DNA of 64,000 bases, taken from the NCBI GenBank assembly GCA_029851415.1, contig CM056744.1:89391907-89455906 (forward strand), written 5' to 3'. Below the pieces are notes generated by a model, which was not told where the DNA came from, made no database searches, and was given only the letters and a program-made list of their open reading frames with translations. The position numbers and the translations under genes are program-made. Position 1 is the stretch's first letter. The number at the start of each line of letters is the position of its first letter. The DNA is from Eretmocerus hayati. Its lineage: Eukaryota; Arthropoda; Insecta; Hymenoptera; Aphelinidae. This document shows positions 27,494 through 41,000 of this stretch, one piece after another.

Positions 27494-27903
27494 CACTGAG
27501 AAAAAAATTTTGGTCGTACGGCCTTGCGTTTTGCCGTACGATCCAAAAGTGGTATAGCCAGGAGAGCAATACCGATTTTATTGTCATCGCATCAATCCAT
27601 CATATCGGTTTGGCAGTCTTGTATTGCCAGAATAAATAAGCTCGGTCAATACATTTCAAATGCTCTGATACTTGATGGTTTCGCAATCACATTACGGCTG
27701 TTTTGCCGCAAAAGCTACCAATTTTTTGCACAGAATGGTACAGGTAAAGGGACAGATTGACAGATATGATCGGAAGATTTTTAGGTTAATCGCATGCAAT
27801 AACCAAATCATCTTGCTGTGGTGACAATCCAGTATTGGTCTGACGGCAATACCACGTAACAACACAGTCGTATTGTGCTGACGGCAATCTTTTTTTCTCA
27901 GTG
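27494..27903. mobile_element. MITE-like element with CACTGAGAAAAAAA ends
   Basis: The left end reads CACTGAGAAAAAAA at 27494 and the right end reads TTTTTTTCTCAGTG at 27890-27903, its reverse complement. The interior of about 410 bp shows further loosely mirrored GC-richer tracts and no protein-coding capacity. It fits a non-autonomous DNA transposon. The target duplication is not clear. Confidence 0.55.
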
Positions 27904-28041
27904 CATGCACACCTTCGAAAAATAAATCAACCTTTAGTTCTAAATGCGGAATCTCCAATGTTTGCGTGTTGTAAAAATGATCCCCGATGTTTTTAAGAAT
28001 TAATTATAAGCACATTGACCTCGAGTTGAGCTCTCGAAATG

Positions 28042-29887
28042 TTAAGGCGATGCGGTCACCGTGCACGCTGAAAGTTATTCGCACTTTTATCAAAATTGCT
28101 TGCGATTTGGGTGAAACGACGAGAAGATCCGCGTTTATTATCATCTAACTAGAGTTCGTCTTCTCATCGTTTCGCCCAAATCGCAAGAGAATCGGATAAA
28201 AGTGCGAATTACAAAGTCCCTATTTATAGGTTAGGAAGTGTCCGCACTCGAGTTATTCGCACTTTTCTCCAGTTCTCTTGAGATTTTAGCCAAACGAAGA
28301 GGAGACGAACTCGAATTAGATGATAATAAACGCGGGTCTTCTCGTCGTTTCACCCAAATCGCAAGCAAATTTGATGAAAGTGCGAATAACTTTCAGGGTA
28401 CCTATTGAAGTAAAAATTTTGCAATCCGCACGGCGCAGCCCGCTCGCGAAATTTTTTCTCGCGGGTGTAAAATGATTATTGATTTTATGTAGCGACCACG
28501 GAAGTCGTCTGCTGAGCATTGTTTTGATCCAGATGCATAACGCCCCGCCGCGAGCTCTTCTGCTTATTACTAGATATGTTTTCGTGATCACCAGCCTAGT
28601 GATAATGATCCACAAAAATCCGTAGACCTACCTTCAATAGCTTCTGTAAGGTCATGCTGGTCCCCAATTCTTGAAATTAAAAATTAATGTTTCATTGAAA
28701 TGGCTCTTAGGTGTGATGCATGTGATTTCGTTGAGTTGCAGATTGATGAGTTATGGTGTTGAAGTTTGGAACGTTTTTTTGCAACGATAAAATAAAATTT
28801 CAGGAAAATGAAGAATTTTCAAGACTCAAATCATTAATCATTGGTAGAATTTATCACACCGAGCATTGCTTGCTGTTATTCAAAAGAAAAAAAGACCTTA
28901 ATTTGAGCTCTGAAAACTATCCGAGGGTGTAGGGTTATCCATTTCGTTGTATTGAAACGTTTCAAACTTCAACATCATGATGAGTTGATACGCAATATGC
29001 ATGGATCAATCAGCTTTTGTGCAATATGACTTTACTAAATAGGTAGAACCAAAATATAATTCTACTTAAGTATTTTAATCACTCTCAACATCAATTCTCT
29101 TTTTCTCAAAATTGGCGTCATTTAGAATATGATACTCGAGTATTGAACTTCACACTAGCCAACTAATAATTCATGTCTGATCTGATTCTCACACTAATCT
29201 TAGGTAGATCTAAAAATTTTCTCCCGAAGCTGCCTGCTGTCTGAATCCCTGGAGATATCTGCTGACTCTCTGAATTGATGATCCATCATCCATCTAAAAT
29301 TAGTTTAATTGGCCGATATGTAGCTTAATACCCAAGCATCATAGTTTGAACTTGAGCAAATTTTGAGGGAAGAAGGCATTATTACAGAAGTTATTAAGAT
29401 ACCCTAGTAAAATCATATTTTGGTTTTATTGAGTAGAGTCAAATTGCACAAAAAGTAATGATCGTGACATGCATATTGCGTATATCAACACACCAATCTG
29501 CACCTCAACAAAATTACATGATGACACCCAAGAGCCGTTTCAAAGAAACATCAAGTTTTGATTTCGAGACTTGGGGACCAGCATGACTTTACAGGAGGTA
29601 TTGAAGGTACGTCTACGGATTTTTGTGGATCATTATCAATAGCGAGATCAATAGGCTGGTGAACGAAAAACATATCTAGTATAATGGGCAGAAACGCGGT
29701 GGGGGTTATGCAACTCAATCGAAACAATGCTCAGCAGACAATTTTCATGGTCGCCACATAAAATCAATAATCATTTTACACCCGCGAGAAAAAATTTCGC
29801 GCGCGCGTTCCGCCGTGCGAAATGCAAAATTTTTGCTTCAATAGGTACCCAGCGTGCACGGTGTGTACGGTGACCGCATCGCCTTAA
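28042..29887. repeat. Large foldback element with a nested insertion (~1.85 kb)
   Basis: The left end TTAAGGCGATGCGGTCACCG is matched by the reverse complement at 29868-29887. Arms continue inward through CCCGCGAGAAAAAATTTCGC-type and TTGGGGACCAGCATGAC-type tracts. The left arm carries an extra block of about 325 bp (28071-28395) absent from the right arm. No ORF of note. Confidence 0.75.
28071..28395. repeat. Palindromic element nested inside the foldback's left arm
   Basis: It starts AAAGTTATTCGCACTTT and ends with the reverse complement. Inside lies a second inverted pair around GAGTTCGTCTTCTC / GAGGAGACGAACTC. The opposite arm of the host foldback reads straight through this point and so preserves the empty site (CACGCTG followed by GGTACC). 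That marks it as a separate later insertion or expansion. Confidence 0.65.
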
Positions 29888-30139
29888 ATACGGTAAGTGT
29901 ACCCAACATGCCCTGACGCGACCCTGACATGCCGATCTCAGAATTGAGCACTCATTGACCTTCGGACAACAGATAAAATATATGGTGTTTTTTGCATCTT
30001 TCTTGTTTGCGCACTTTTCCTGCCAACGAAATTGCGTTTAGTGAATCCGGTGCTAATTCATTTTAAAATTATTTGGTTCAACTAGTCTCAATGTACTTGA
30101 GCGCATTCGGTAATTCGGTTCCTCATCTCTTCTTCCTCT

Positions 30140-30640
30140 AAAATATATTTTCCGAAGTGGCAAAACTTATTGGATTTGTAGCGATTTTATGGGCAAAATC
30201 GCAAAAATGGAGGACGAATTTCGTGTGTATACCCAACATGTCCTCCATGTCGCTATCTCGAAAAAGCGTGCAGCGAGGTGCAGTACGACTTTTTTTACCA
30301 CCCAGAATGTGTTTATCACGGCTAAGCAGGTCGGAAATTGTGTTTTGGACCCGTAAAAAGATTCTAAATGGAGTTGCACGCCGATGAAAACGACTTTATG
30401 CACTTTATCGCCGATTTACATCGTTCTTTGGGAAAATTGAGATAGCTCGACTCCAGTTGGTGATCAACATTAGACGTATTTTAGCTCATTCTGAAGGACC
30501 TCAAAACAAGCTTCAAAATGAGTTAAAGGATATTGGAAAATGTTGAGGTAGGTCGTGAAACTAGCTTTGAAATGTGATGAAGTCGTTGAAAAATATTGAA
30601 GTGTGTCAAAAGTATTGGCAAAATGGGTGACGGGGGGGGG
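30140..30640 (+). repeat. Dispersed repeat, copy A
   Basis: It contains ATACCCAACATG, GTGTTTATCACG and GTCGGAAATTGTGTTTTGGAC in order. All recur, diverged, as reverse complement at about 40440-40990 in intron 5 of the protease gene. No coding content was recognised. The family is unknown. Confidence 0.6.
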
Positions 30641-31733
30641 GGTACATTTACCTTACTCGGCGATATCACTGATTGTCGTGGATCCAGATTTTTTATTCGA
30701 ACGATCGGAAATCACGAGCTAGCACAATATTGAGTCGACAGGCTAGGCAAAACAGTCAACCACAACTCCACGTTTCATCTCATAACATGGGCTGGTAATT
30801 CGCGCCAGTATACATCTTTTGGGTCGAGATTTCAGTACCTTGGAGTGAAATTCCACTCGATTCGGACGCAGATAACTCGAATGAAAATCTCAGTAACTAC
30901 TCCTCTGACATAAAATGCCACCTCAAAAAATTCAGAGTTAGAAATTTGACAATTTTGGATATTATCGAGTTAGATACACTCGAGAGTACCCCCCTATAGC
31001 TACCCCATCGATAACTGATTGGCTGCATTCGAATTAATGGAAGAGCTATTTTATATAGTGAATGGATCCAGAAAGCTCATTTCAGAGGTCCACAAGCTTT
31101 CGTCACAATCCTTTTAAGATACAAAATAAAGTAGTAATTTAATCACCTAATTTAATCTACAACCACATCAAAAAATGCCCACTCCTGAAATGAGTTCGAC
31201 TTTCATCTGCTGTCAAAACATGATGAGACTAAGTACCAAATTCAATTCGCTAATAAAATGTAATTTCACTGTCTGGTCATGCTCAGAGCGTTGAAATTAT
31301 GAATCGAAAGTGAATCAGTGCCTTCATTGTATGTTGTAACCATCATAAATCATACTAAACACAAATATACGTACACGTTCATAAACCAGCAAAGCCAACT
31401 AGGCTAGGTAACACGATAGTAGTGGATTCACACTTTACACATTGAAAGAAAAAAAAAACATCATCATGCCAGGTGAGAAAGGGTCGCGCCTCGCAATACT
31501 TATATATTACATATATATGAAGCTTTTGTTGGGAACTGGTGTCACGCTTGAAATCTCGTCAACGTGTAATACATTCATCAGTTGCATCCAAGTATGCTAT
31601 ATGTATGTTCCGCAATCTGTCATCATTATATTATTTTTCATAAAACGATCTCTATAGTGAATTCTGGTATTACGAAGTCTCATCAGTTAGTTGTGGTCGA
31701 GCGTTGGGTTCGCGCGCGCGCGCGAGCAAAAAA
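30641..31733. other. Upstream region of the clip-protease gene
   Basis: No gene. It ends with a (CG)n-rich 5' leader (GCGCGCGCGCGCG near 31713). A TCAGTTAGTTGTGG stretch at about 31684 resembles an arthropod initiator with downstream element. No convincing TATA box stands 30 bases before it. Confidence 0.35.
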
Positions 31734-32074
31734 ATGAGCCGGTACCGATTTTCTTTGCTGATTCGACTTTTGGTAATGATTTTCTTTATTGATACGAGGC
31801 TGGCCCAGACGATTCAAGATAGCGGTCAAAACAAAACAAAAAATTTGGAACCAATTTTTGGTAAAGACAAAATTGGTGATGTTGTGGGTTCTGGTATCGA
31901 GGAAACTCCAGTTGGCAGATCGGCTTTGTTGTACAAATTGTTGCAGAAAAAGCTACTTTTTAATCAGATTCATCAACCATCACCTTCACTTATCAATTGC
32001 CTTTGCGTGCCTTGGTATCTGTGCGATGCAAATGGTTTGGTTATTCGGGATGGATCTGGTGTCATCGATGGCAG
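31734..32074 (+). CDS. Clip-protease exon 1: signal peptide and first half of clip 1
   Basis: The ATG at 31734 is chosen over an upstream in-frame ATG at 31704 because it directly precedes the hydrophobic signal segment. The exon ends with CLCVPWYLC and DGSGVIDGR, the first half of a clip domain, at donor CAG|GTACTT in phase 2. Confidence 0.85.
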
Positions 32075-35000
32075 GTACTTTCTCAATATTGTTCAATTTC
32101 GAGCGAGATTTCGAGGATTTGATTTGATTTTGTAAATATATAGGCTAGATAGCTTTTTTGAAGATTGGTAAATTTATGTATATTCTTTTTCCTATATTGT
32201 AATCATTATTATTGCCATGATTATCATACTTGTTTTTTTTTTTCAAATTTTTAATCGGCAATCAGTCGAACCTTTCAATCTTTCACTTACTTGGAAGCGA
32301 TTCAAATTTCCAGCATACACGTCCCAAAAATTTTCCGAAAAATGAACCAGTATACATAGATAAAAGTTAAGCTTCTCATATGAGCCTACAACTTTTAAGC
32401 TTTACGAAAGTTTTGCACTTTGAATCATTTCTGTTCGTAGATATCTAATCAAAAAATATGGAAACATTCACATGTGAATCATAAAACTACTTTTTGCACG
32501 TCTGAACTTTCTTCGAGACTTTCTTGTACTTCTTATTCTTCAGTTTTGACTGGTAGAAGAAAATTCTTTCATTTCCTCTTTGTCACGGGGAAAAATATTT
32601 TTTTTTTGCTGTGAAGAATTTTGGGTACAAAAGTGTCAATGCGTGTCTTTGGGACGATTTAACGAACTAGTTTTTTTTTACCTCATTGAATGTACACATC
32701 AGTGCGTTATCGTGTATAGTGAACTTGTGTTGGTGAATGATCTAAGCAATAAGCCCCACACAGGAACAGGAAGGATGAAAAGTTGACGGCGCGGTTTGAC
32801 AATGTCCATTCAGATGTATGTATACTTAGAAAGTGAAACTCCAAAAAATCCATTGTGGACTATTATCAAGGTTACCGAATGTAAAATATTAGCTCGGCTC
32901 TCATGGTTGGTTGAAATGAGAGAAAAAACGTGAGAGTGAAGTCTTGGGTAGCTGTTCTGTGAGTGAAGTAGGTGATCCTTTAGCTAATTAGCTTATTATT
33001 CGTGCGAAAGGAAAGAAGAGAAAGGGAGAGAGAGAGTAAAAATCATCCAAATAACTGCTCTGAATATTTGATAATGGTCCCACTGTAATTGCACGTAACA
33101 AAACTCATTCAAACTGGCGCAACCGCCGGACGGGATTTCCACACCGGCGCGACACCACCAGCTGCAGCGTTTTCCAATAGACATGTCCACTCTTCGTTTC
33201 CATGAGAACAGAGATAAAATCTGCAAATATTCAGAACCAACTGGTGGCGTCGCGCGTCGCGCCGGTCGGTTGGGAAAACCCCAACGTCTGGTCCCAGCGC
33301 CGCGCCCCGCTGAGCCATCAGTCCCAAATTAGTCTAGTGCGATAGAGATCTCTTATATGGCAATTACAGGGCAAATAAAGATCAAGAGCGCATGCATGGT
33401 CCCAAATCGGTCTTTCGGCGAGTTTGTCCACTTTGTTGCCATAAATCACACAATATACATATATCTGATGCAACTGAAGAATCGGTTATTACACCCTTAT
33501 GGCACGTGTCAGTAAAATCGCTGACAGAATTGGCTCTTTCCAGTTCTTTCCGTCACCTCAATAACGAATTGATTTATTCAAAATACGAAGACTTTTGTGG
33601 ATGGAACATTTTATGAGCTCCTTCATCAATTCAATGAGAATTGTACGTAATACGAGTGACCCTAAAAGCGAGCCTAAAAGTCAGCGAGTACCTGGAAATT
33701 TTTTTTTCATCTCGACTGCCTACGATTCAGATCAATGATCACCAGAGATAGTCACCAAAGTTCATGATTGAAAGTCACAGATATCAGAAAAATTGTGAAA
33801 CCTCATCTCGACAGATTCACCATCATTTTTTGATACGGTCGGCCTGTCTGGACTATCATATCAATGATATTTTTTTCATCTCATATTGGCCCCCGTAATA
33901 TTCAAAAAAAGTTATTGTTCACCAGTATAGTTGGTTTTGCACAATATAACACCGACGAACAAAACTTTGTGTCCAGAATAACCCATTTGTGAAAGCATGA
34001 GTTATTTTTGTGTAATTTTTGACGTAGAAAGCGAATCCGTAGCCAGATTTGTTCCTACCCTTCGGGATTTTTTTAATCGCCAAAAACTGATTCAACAAAT
34101 ATGGTGTTTTCATCGTTTTCAGCTAATCTTCTAAATCGATGGCTCTGGTGGCGCATTTCTTGAGATGGGCCTAGAGCTCGGTCAGGAGCGAATTGGAGCT
34201 ATAGTTTTCTAATCCATTTTCTACGTATTTTGACCTGCTGAACACGATGGCAATGGTTTTCTTACGTTCGCAACGAGTGATAAGCTGCTATCGGCAAGTT
34301 CGCAACGAGTTGCTATCGGCAAAATTCGAACGATTTTGCGATGAGTTTCAAAATGCTCACCATTTTTTCCAAAGTAGAACTATAAAGAGACACGATTGTG
34401 AGGTGAATGTGTTGCTGGGGTACAACGAGATATTTCAGAATTTTGAAAGATTCTTACCATGCGCCAATCTAAAGTCATCACAAATTTCTCGCCTGCTGCC
34501 TACTCCACAAACGAAACAATTTTGAAACATTTTCAGACTAGTATAACATTTTGTACATTTTTGTTCATAAAATCCCAAGAATTATTCATCATTGCCGTAC
34601 AATATACTTCTACAGGAGCAGTCGCACTTGTTCGAACGACGTAGAAGTGTGCTGCTATCCGAGGATAGTTTTACCCCCAGCGACGACCAAAGCACCATCG
34701 ACGATGCCCTCGATAACAATGACACCAACCAAATCACCTTCAACTTCCGCACCTATGATCGTGTATCCGAGTTGTGTTTGCGTGCCAATTTTTCAATGCG
34801 GTATCTACGGAGGTCAACCAACTCAGGTCATACCTGGAGGTGGTGCCGTTGGCATAGACCCCAGACAACAAATTTTGCCTGGTGGTGGTACCTGTCTAGG
34901 AGCCCTTGTTTGCTGCAACAATGTACCCGGTGAGCTGTTTTCCATTTTCTGTATATTTTTCCACTGATGTAACAGTTGTTTGTGAAAAGCAAGCTATTTT

Positions 35001-38000
35001 TATAGAATCAAAGGTTAAGCGACTGTGCCTGACGAGGTGCCTGATTTGGACCATCGCTGATCTGGGGTATTTTGGTCATAACGTTGGCTCACTTTGGAAA
35101 TATTTTTTTAATACCCCCAATTCCGAGCCCAACTCCATTCTCAATTGTTTGATCTCAGGTTGATCATTTAAACGAGTACCAGGTAATTTGTTGAAAAGCC
35201 TGCAAATAAGTAATTCTTCTGATGACCGAGATATTCATCTCTTTGCAAATCTTGGAAAAATAATACTCAAACTCGAACCCGAATAACCTGATGAGACTTT
35301 GAAAGTGATGAAATAGGCTCTAGAATGTTGTTGGCGAATACACATTTGCCTTCAGAGTTTATTTTTCATTTGGAATATTTTTGAAGGTCTCAAAAAGGGA
35401 GTGAATGAATTGAGACCAAGACTAAATAAAATATGTTTGGAAATATCCGCTGACCGAGACGTTAGATTGGTTGAGATTCTCGCTGAAAAATGATGGAACA
35501 AACTATATTCTTGCAAATATTTAATTGACTATGGCTTTAAATAAGATCAAAATTTAGGAAACTAATGTTACTCACAAATAATGCAAACATCATCTCAAAG
35601 TATTTTTCGCGAACCTTTAATTTTTATCCGGTCATGAGAAAAAGACAGGGTACTCAAGGCGAGCTTTCTTTCCTCATTTATTTTTCGTGTAAGCCCGGAC
35701 AAAATTTCTACTGGCAGCCCCTCGGGCGAGCCCTCGGGCAGCCCTCGCCCTCGCCTCCACTTATCAGAATTTCTCAGAGTAGTTACGGGCACTCCAGGCA
35801 ACTCGCCAGGCAAGATGCATATCCAGATATCAAAATGAAATTCCCATTTTAGACAGCAATAAAAATTTTCTGCACGTCCATAGGATCTTTGATTACACAA
35901 AACAACGGATTTTCCTTATATTCTTATGCGAATTAATTGTTGTGGCTACCTCTATCAGACTTTTTATACTCGCTATAATTTCGTTTTTTCATATTTTTCT
36001 AATGAATGTTATACACGGCGGTTTTGATAGTGTTCTCAATCCACATAGACTTTAATTAAAGGCTATAGTTTCGCAATTTATGTCTCCAGAACCTCCATTT
36101 CATAATTTATGTGACGATTCCAACTCAGATAAACTGATTCAAACTAACCATCAATCTGTAGAGGGCTCATGGAAAAATATACATTCATGCGCAACCGTTA
36201 CTGTTTTTCTATTCAGCTATTCAAACGGCGACAGTTACGTAAGTAATTTTTTGTGTGCATGCGTTTGTGCATGACGTTCATAGGCTCTTATCCCACGCAT
36301 CAGTTTTGTCTCCTCTCCCTCCGTAAAAGATGCAAAAATATTTTTCCAACGCTATTCTTTGCAAAGATAATACCACTGCTTGCTGCAAGAGTTAAATATT
36401 TGTAAGAGTTAAAAAGCTGTTCACAAAGTTAAATGATTGCCTAGACAACAATCAAAAGCTCCCTATTACCTCGGGCTCGGAGTTATGTAAAATGCTCTTT
36501 CGAGTGATCTTTACATTGTATTTTTTAATTGAAAATTCCCTGGTCAAAGCATGAATGAAGTACTCTATTTATCACCATACTTCGTGGCATGAGACAATGA
36601 AGCTAACTTTGAGAGCAGTTTTAAAATAATCTAGATAATGAACTACTCGAGGCGTGCATCAAACGAAGTGGTCAAATCAAACCGAAATGATAAAAAATGT
36701 ACCAGCATACAGAAATAGTATATTTCGGTATCAAGGTTGTAAAGCTCTTTTTTGCGTCGGAGCGGTGGGTTGCCGGTCCGAGTCGCAGGCGAGGGTCGGA
36801 ATCGTCACGAGGATGTGAAAAGTGGGTCTCTTTCGCATGTTTCGAACTACAGTTTTTGATTAGTTGTGAGAATAAAACGACAAAGTGGGCAATGATAAGC
36901 ACTTTTACCACGACTTTTACACACGGTGTATCAAAAAATGGATTCAAATGACTAGTAGAACACAGCTGAGCCAGATAAGTCAAGCGAGTTCATTGAGTAC
37001 CTATCGAGTACCTATGTTTGTCAGGCGTTGTCAGGGCATGATCAAACTGAATTTTGATTTATTTGATTGAGGGCTCGATTGAGTGAGGAGAGGCAAGTGT
37101 TGGAAATATAATGGATCGGCCTGACCTCGGGCCTGACAGACATCCCAAAAATTTATTTATTTTATTTATTATCCTCAAGAGAGAAAGTTTCATCAGGGCT
37201 CTTTGAAGTTTTCTGATTTTTCTTTACATGCAAATCCTCGCAAATCAAGATGGCGCATTTAAGGCGATTTTTTTTCTTTTTCATTGGAGTTCACCGCGCA
37301 TTTTCAGTAATGAGAGCGCCTCGGCCGTATTCCTATCGAAATGAGTTCTTTTCGGTTGGAATAGATGAACAATAATAGAAGGAAATGTAAAATTCTTGTG
37401 CTCAATTATTTTCTCTTGCAATTTGATATCAAAACCTTTGTTCATCTCGGTTCATGTGTTTCAATATATGCACGTATCCATATCGACAAAGCTTTTCCGG
37501 ATTTTCTCAGATTCTTGACAATGCTGATACGGCTGCGGTACGGAATACTTCGAGTCAATTTTAGTTTTCCAATAATCAACTTGGTACTCAATTTGATAGC
37601 TCGTTTCTTTCAGTGACCATTCCCTGGAAAATTTCTTCCGAATCATACAAATGAGTCATACAGCTCTAACAATTGACGCCATAAAGTTTTTGAATACCGG
37701 GATCGAAGTGTTTTGAAAATCTACATTCGATATAAGCATATTGATTGGAAATAGTCTACCATGCTGGGCAAAAATATTAACGAATGAGTCCATACCAAAT
37801 TATCTGAGAATAAAAAATAGATGTGATGCCCCCTTAAATAACTAGTTTCATCAATTACCATACTTCTGTTGCAATTATGGAAACCTTACAGTTGGCGTAG
37901 TAACAATACCACCAACGTTCCCACCATTCATGTTACCACCCACAACAACGACAACCACCACCACCACAACAACAACGACAACAACGACACCGGCTCCCCC

Positions 38001-41000
38001 ACCACCGACGATAATTTGGGCCCAAAGCTGTGCCTGTGTACTCCAGACTGCCTGTGGCCTTGGCTACGTCAGCCCCGTGGGCATAGATCCTCGAATGATT
38101 CAAACACGTCAGGGTAGCTCATGTCCTGGACCAAATTCGGTCTGCTGTGCTCTGTCTCCGAGTACCACGATTACTGCTTCGGTACCTCCTGGACCAAATA
38201 TTGCCTTGTCTCAGCTCACCGATTTGGCTACTATACCTCAAACGGTATCCATCGATGGCGCTTGGGGTGCGCTTGCTCAGGCTAATAGACTGATCAAGAA
38301 TCAGGGTAAGATTTATTATGCTCATCACTGATACCCATAGATATTTTTCAAGATTTCGGAAAAATATATAAATACGTATGAAATTGTGTAGAAGTATACG
38401 AGACCGGTCTGGACCATCCCGAGGATTATTCATTCTCATGTAATATTTTTTACGGATTCACGACTATGGCACGATTCATTGCCGTGACATTTTGGATAAG
38501 AGTTAACGAGAGAGTTAAGATTTTCCATATTGCTGGTCGATTCCGTATAGGTGAAAGTATAACGGTTTGGCAAACGACGAGGCAAACGAAAATGAAAAGG
38601 TGAACCTTGCCTTCGAAACACAGGGGGTGGCTTACTGGGGAGTAGCCGAAGCTAATGCCGGCTAATACGGCTAGTTTTGCGGCAAATGCTCGCTACTGCG
38701 AGAGACCCACCACAGGTGCAAGTTGACAGAAGTAGCTAAGAGTGGCCTTGCTGAGATTTGAAAGAGTAGCATTTGTGGGGCCATGTTCTACTCCAAACTA
38801 CGTTACCGCCGGCGCGGCGCCGCGCCGCTGGAAGGCACATCTGGCTACTGTAAAACTTGTGTTGCGGACCCAACAAATGACCAACAGTAGTCAAATAGTA
38901 GCTCTAAGTAGCCACAAGTGGTCCGTACAGGGTGAGGGAGTAGCGCTGTCTTGCGCTGGGTTCCAATGCCAGCTAATATCGGCTACTTCCAACTACTCTC
39001 AACCCGTACAGACCACTCGTGGCTACTTCGAGCTACTATTTGACTACTGTTGATTGCTTGTTGGGTCCGCAACGCAAGCTCTACAGTAGCCAGAAGTAGC
39101 TTCCAGCGGCGGTACAGTAGTTTGAAGTAGAAGATGACCCTCGAGATGACCCCACAAATGCTACTCTTTCAAATCCCGCAGCAAGGCCACTCTTGGCTAC
39201 CTCTGTCTATTTGCACTTGTGGCGGGTCTCTCGCGGTAGCACGCATTTGCCGCAAAACTAGCCGTATTAGCCGGCATTGATCACGGCTACTCCCTAGTAA
39301 GCCGCCCTTGTCATAACACACGGATAATGAATCGGGATAAAACAAGATTAATTTTTTCCGAGATTTTCTCGGGGCATCTGTTATCAGTCGAGTAGTTTGA
39401 AGGTGTAGCCGGCTTCGGTCTTGAAAAAATCAAGTTTAAGGCGCGAAATCTGCATTGGATCCTTGTTATGGTCCGAAACTTTTTTCCCTTACATGATATA
39501 TAACATCTACTATGAGTTATTCAAAAGGAAAACTCGAGCTCAGCTCAAATTCGATCTTTTCCGAATCGAGTGGTTGAATAACTTATCACTAATATCGGGT
39601 AAATCATCTAATCTCCTGGCCAACAGTCGAACTAATTCATAAGCTCTTTAAAATCAATAAAATTGACCATGTAACCACGTATAACAGGCACGTCAGACGA
39701 GTGCATTTGCGTGGAGGAATCTAATTGCTCTGAAGAAAATGCCTTCACCTATGTAGAAGGCCTAGACCCAAGATTCGGACCATGCTCGAACTCGACCCTG
39801 GTCTGCTGTAGGCTTCAATCTCGCCAGATGAGGCCTCTCAGGCGGGCCGATTTTGGAGGATTTCCTACCTTCCCTGGCTTTCAAAAGGTAGTTGTGCAAT
39901 CACAGCCGGAATGCGGTACCCGAGAAATGACATACATCACCGTTTGTAAGTATTAGTTCGAAGTATTAGACCGATAAATTGATTAATGAATTTCACTAAG
40001 AGTAGTAAGACTTGGCCTTTTGCACTGCGAACGTGCATTTTTTAACATTTTAATCAATAGAGTTTATTTTGAGGGCTTTTCTCGTGTGATTTCTGCCCCG
40101 TTTTTTGGTCTACTGGCGATGAGTAGAAACGTAAAGCGGTGCAATTAATTAATGGAATAAAATCATTCTTTGCAGCTTCGCCGATGCAGGGCTCAACATA
40201 TTTTGCAGAATTTCCATGGATGGCGATTCTTCTTCTTCGGAGGCCCGGAGTGAATGACACTTTTCAATGTGGTGGTTCCCTCATCAATGCTAGAACAATT
40301 TTGACAGCAGCTCACTGTGTCTTAGGGTTGGTAGAATTTTGAAAAATGATTTTTTTCTGATCTCTGATTTCTTTATGAAATCTCATGTGGCGATCTGTAA
40401 AACGATAAGAGTCGTGATAATTTTTCTAGGATGAGTTCAATTCTGACCAACCAGAGCCGAAAAAAGTGATGTTTTGCGAATTTGCGAAAGTGCGTTGTAC
40501 CCAACACGCCCCCATAGAGCCATTTCTAAAAAGCTCTGGTCTACCTCAACTTTTTCCAATGCACTTCCGCTTATTTTATAGCTTGTTTTAAAACCTTCAA
40601 GATGAGCTAAAAGTACGTCTAATTTTGCTCAAGTGGAGTCAAGCTGTCTTGAATTTCCCAAAAAAACTTTGGAAATCGCTCGGAAAATTGGAGATAAAGT
40701 GCACAAAAACGTTCTTTTCAGCGTGCAACCACATTTGGAGCTTCCCACTGGTCCAAAACACTATTTCCGACCTATATAGACGTGATAAACACGTTCTGAG
40801 GTAGAAAAGGTCATACTGCTAATCCATTCGATATAACAGTATGAAGGGATGTTGGGTACATACCAATTTTGGCCTCCATTTTTGCGAACGTTCTCCGTAT
40901 TTTACTCATAAAATCGCTCAAAATTCAACTTTTGCAATTCCCAAAAACGGATTTTGAAGGTCTTGAAAAAAGGTATTGAAAAGGCTAAAGTACGCTAAGG

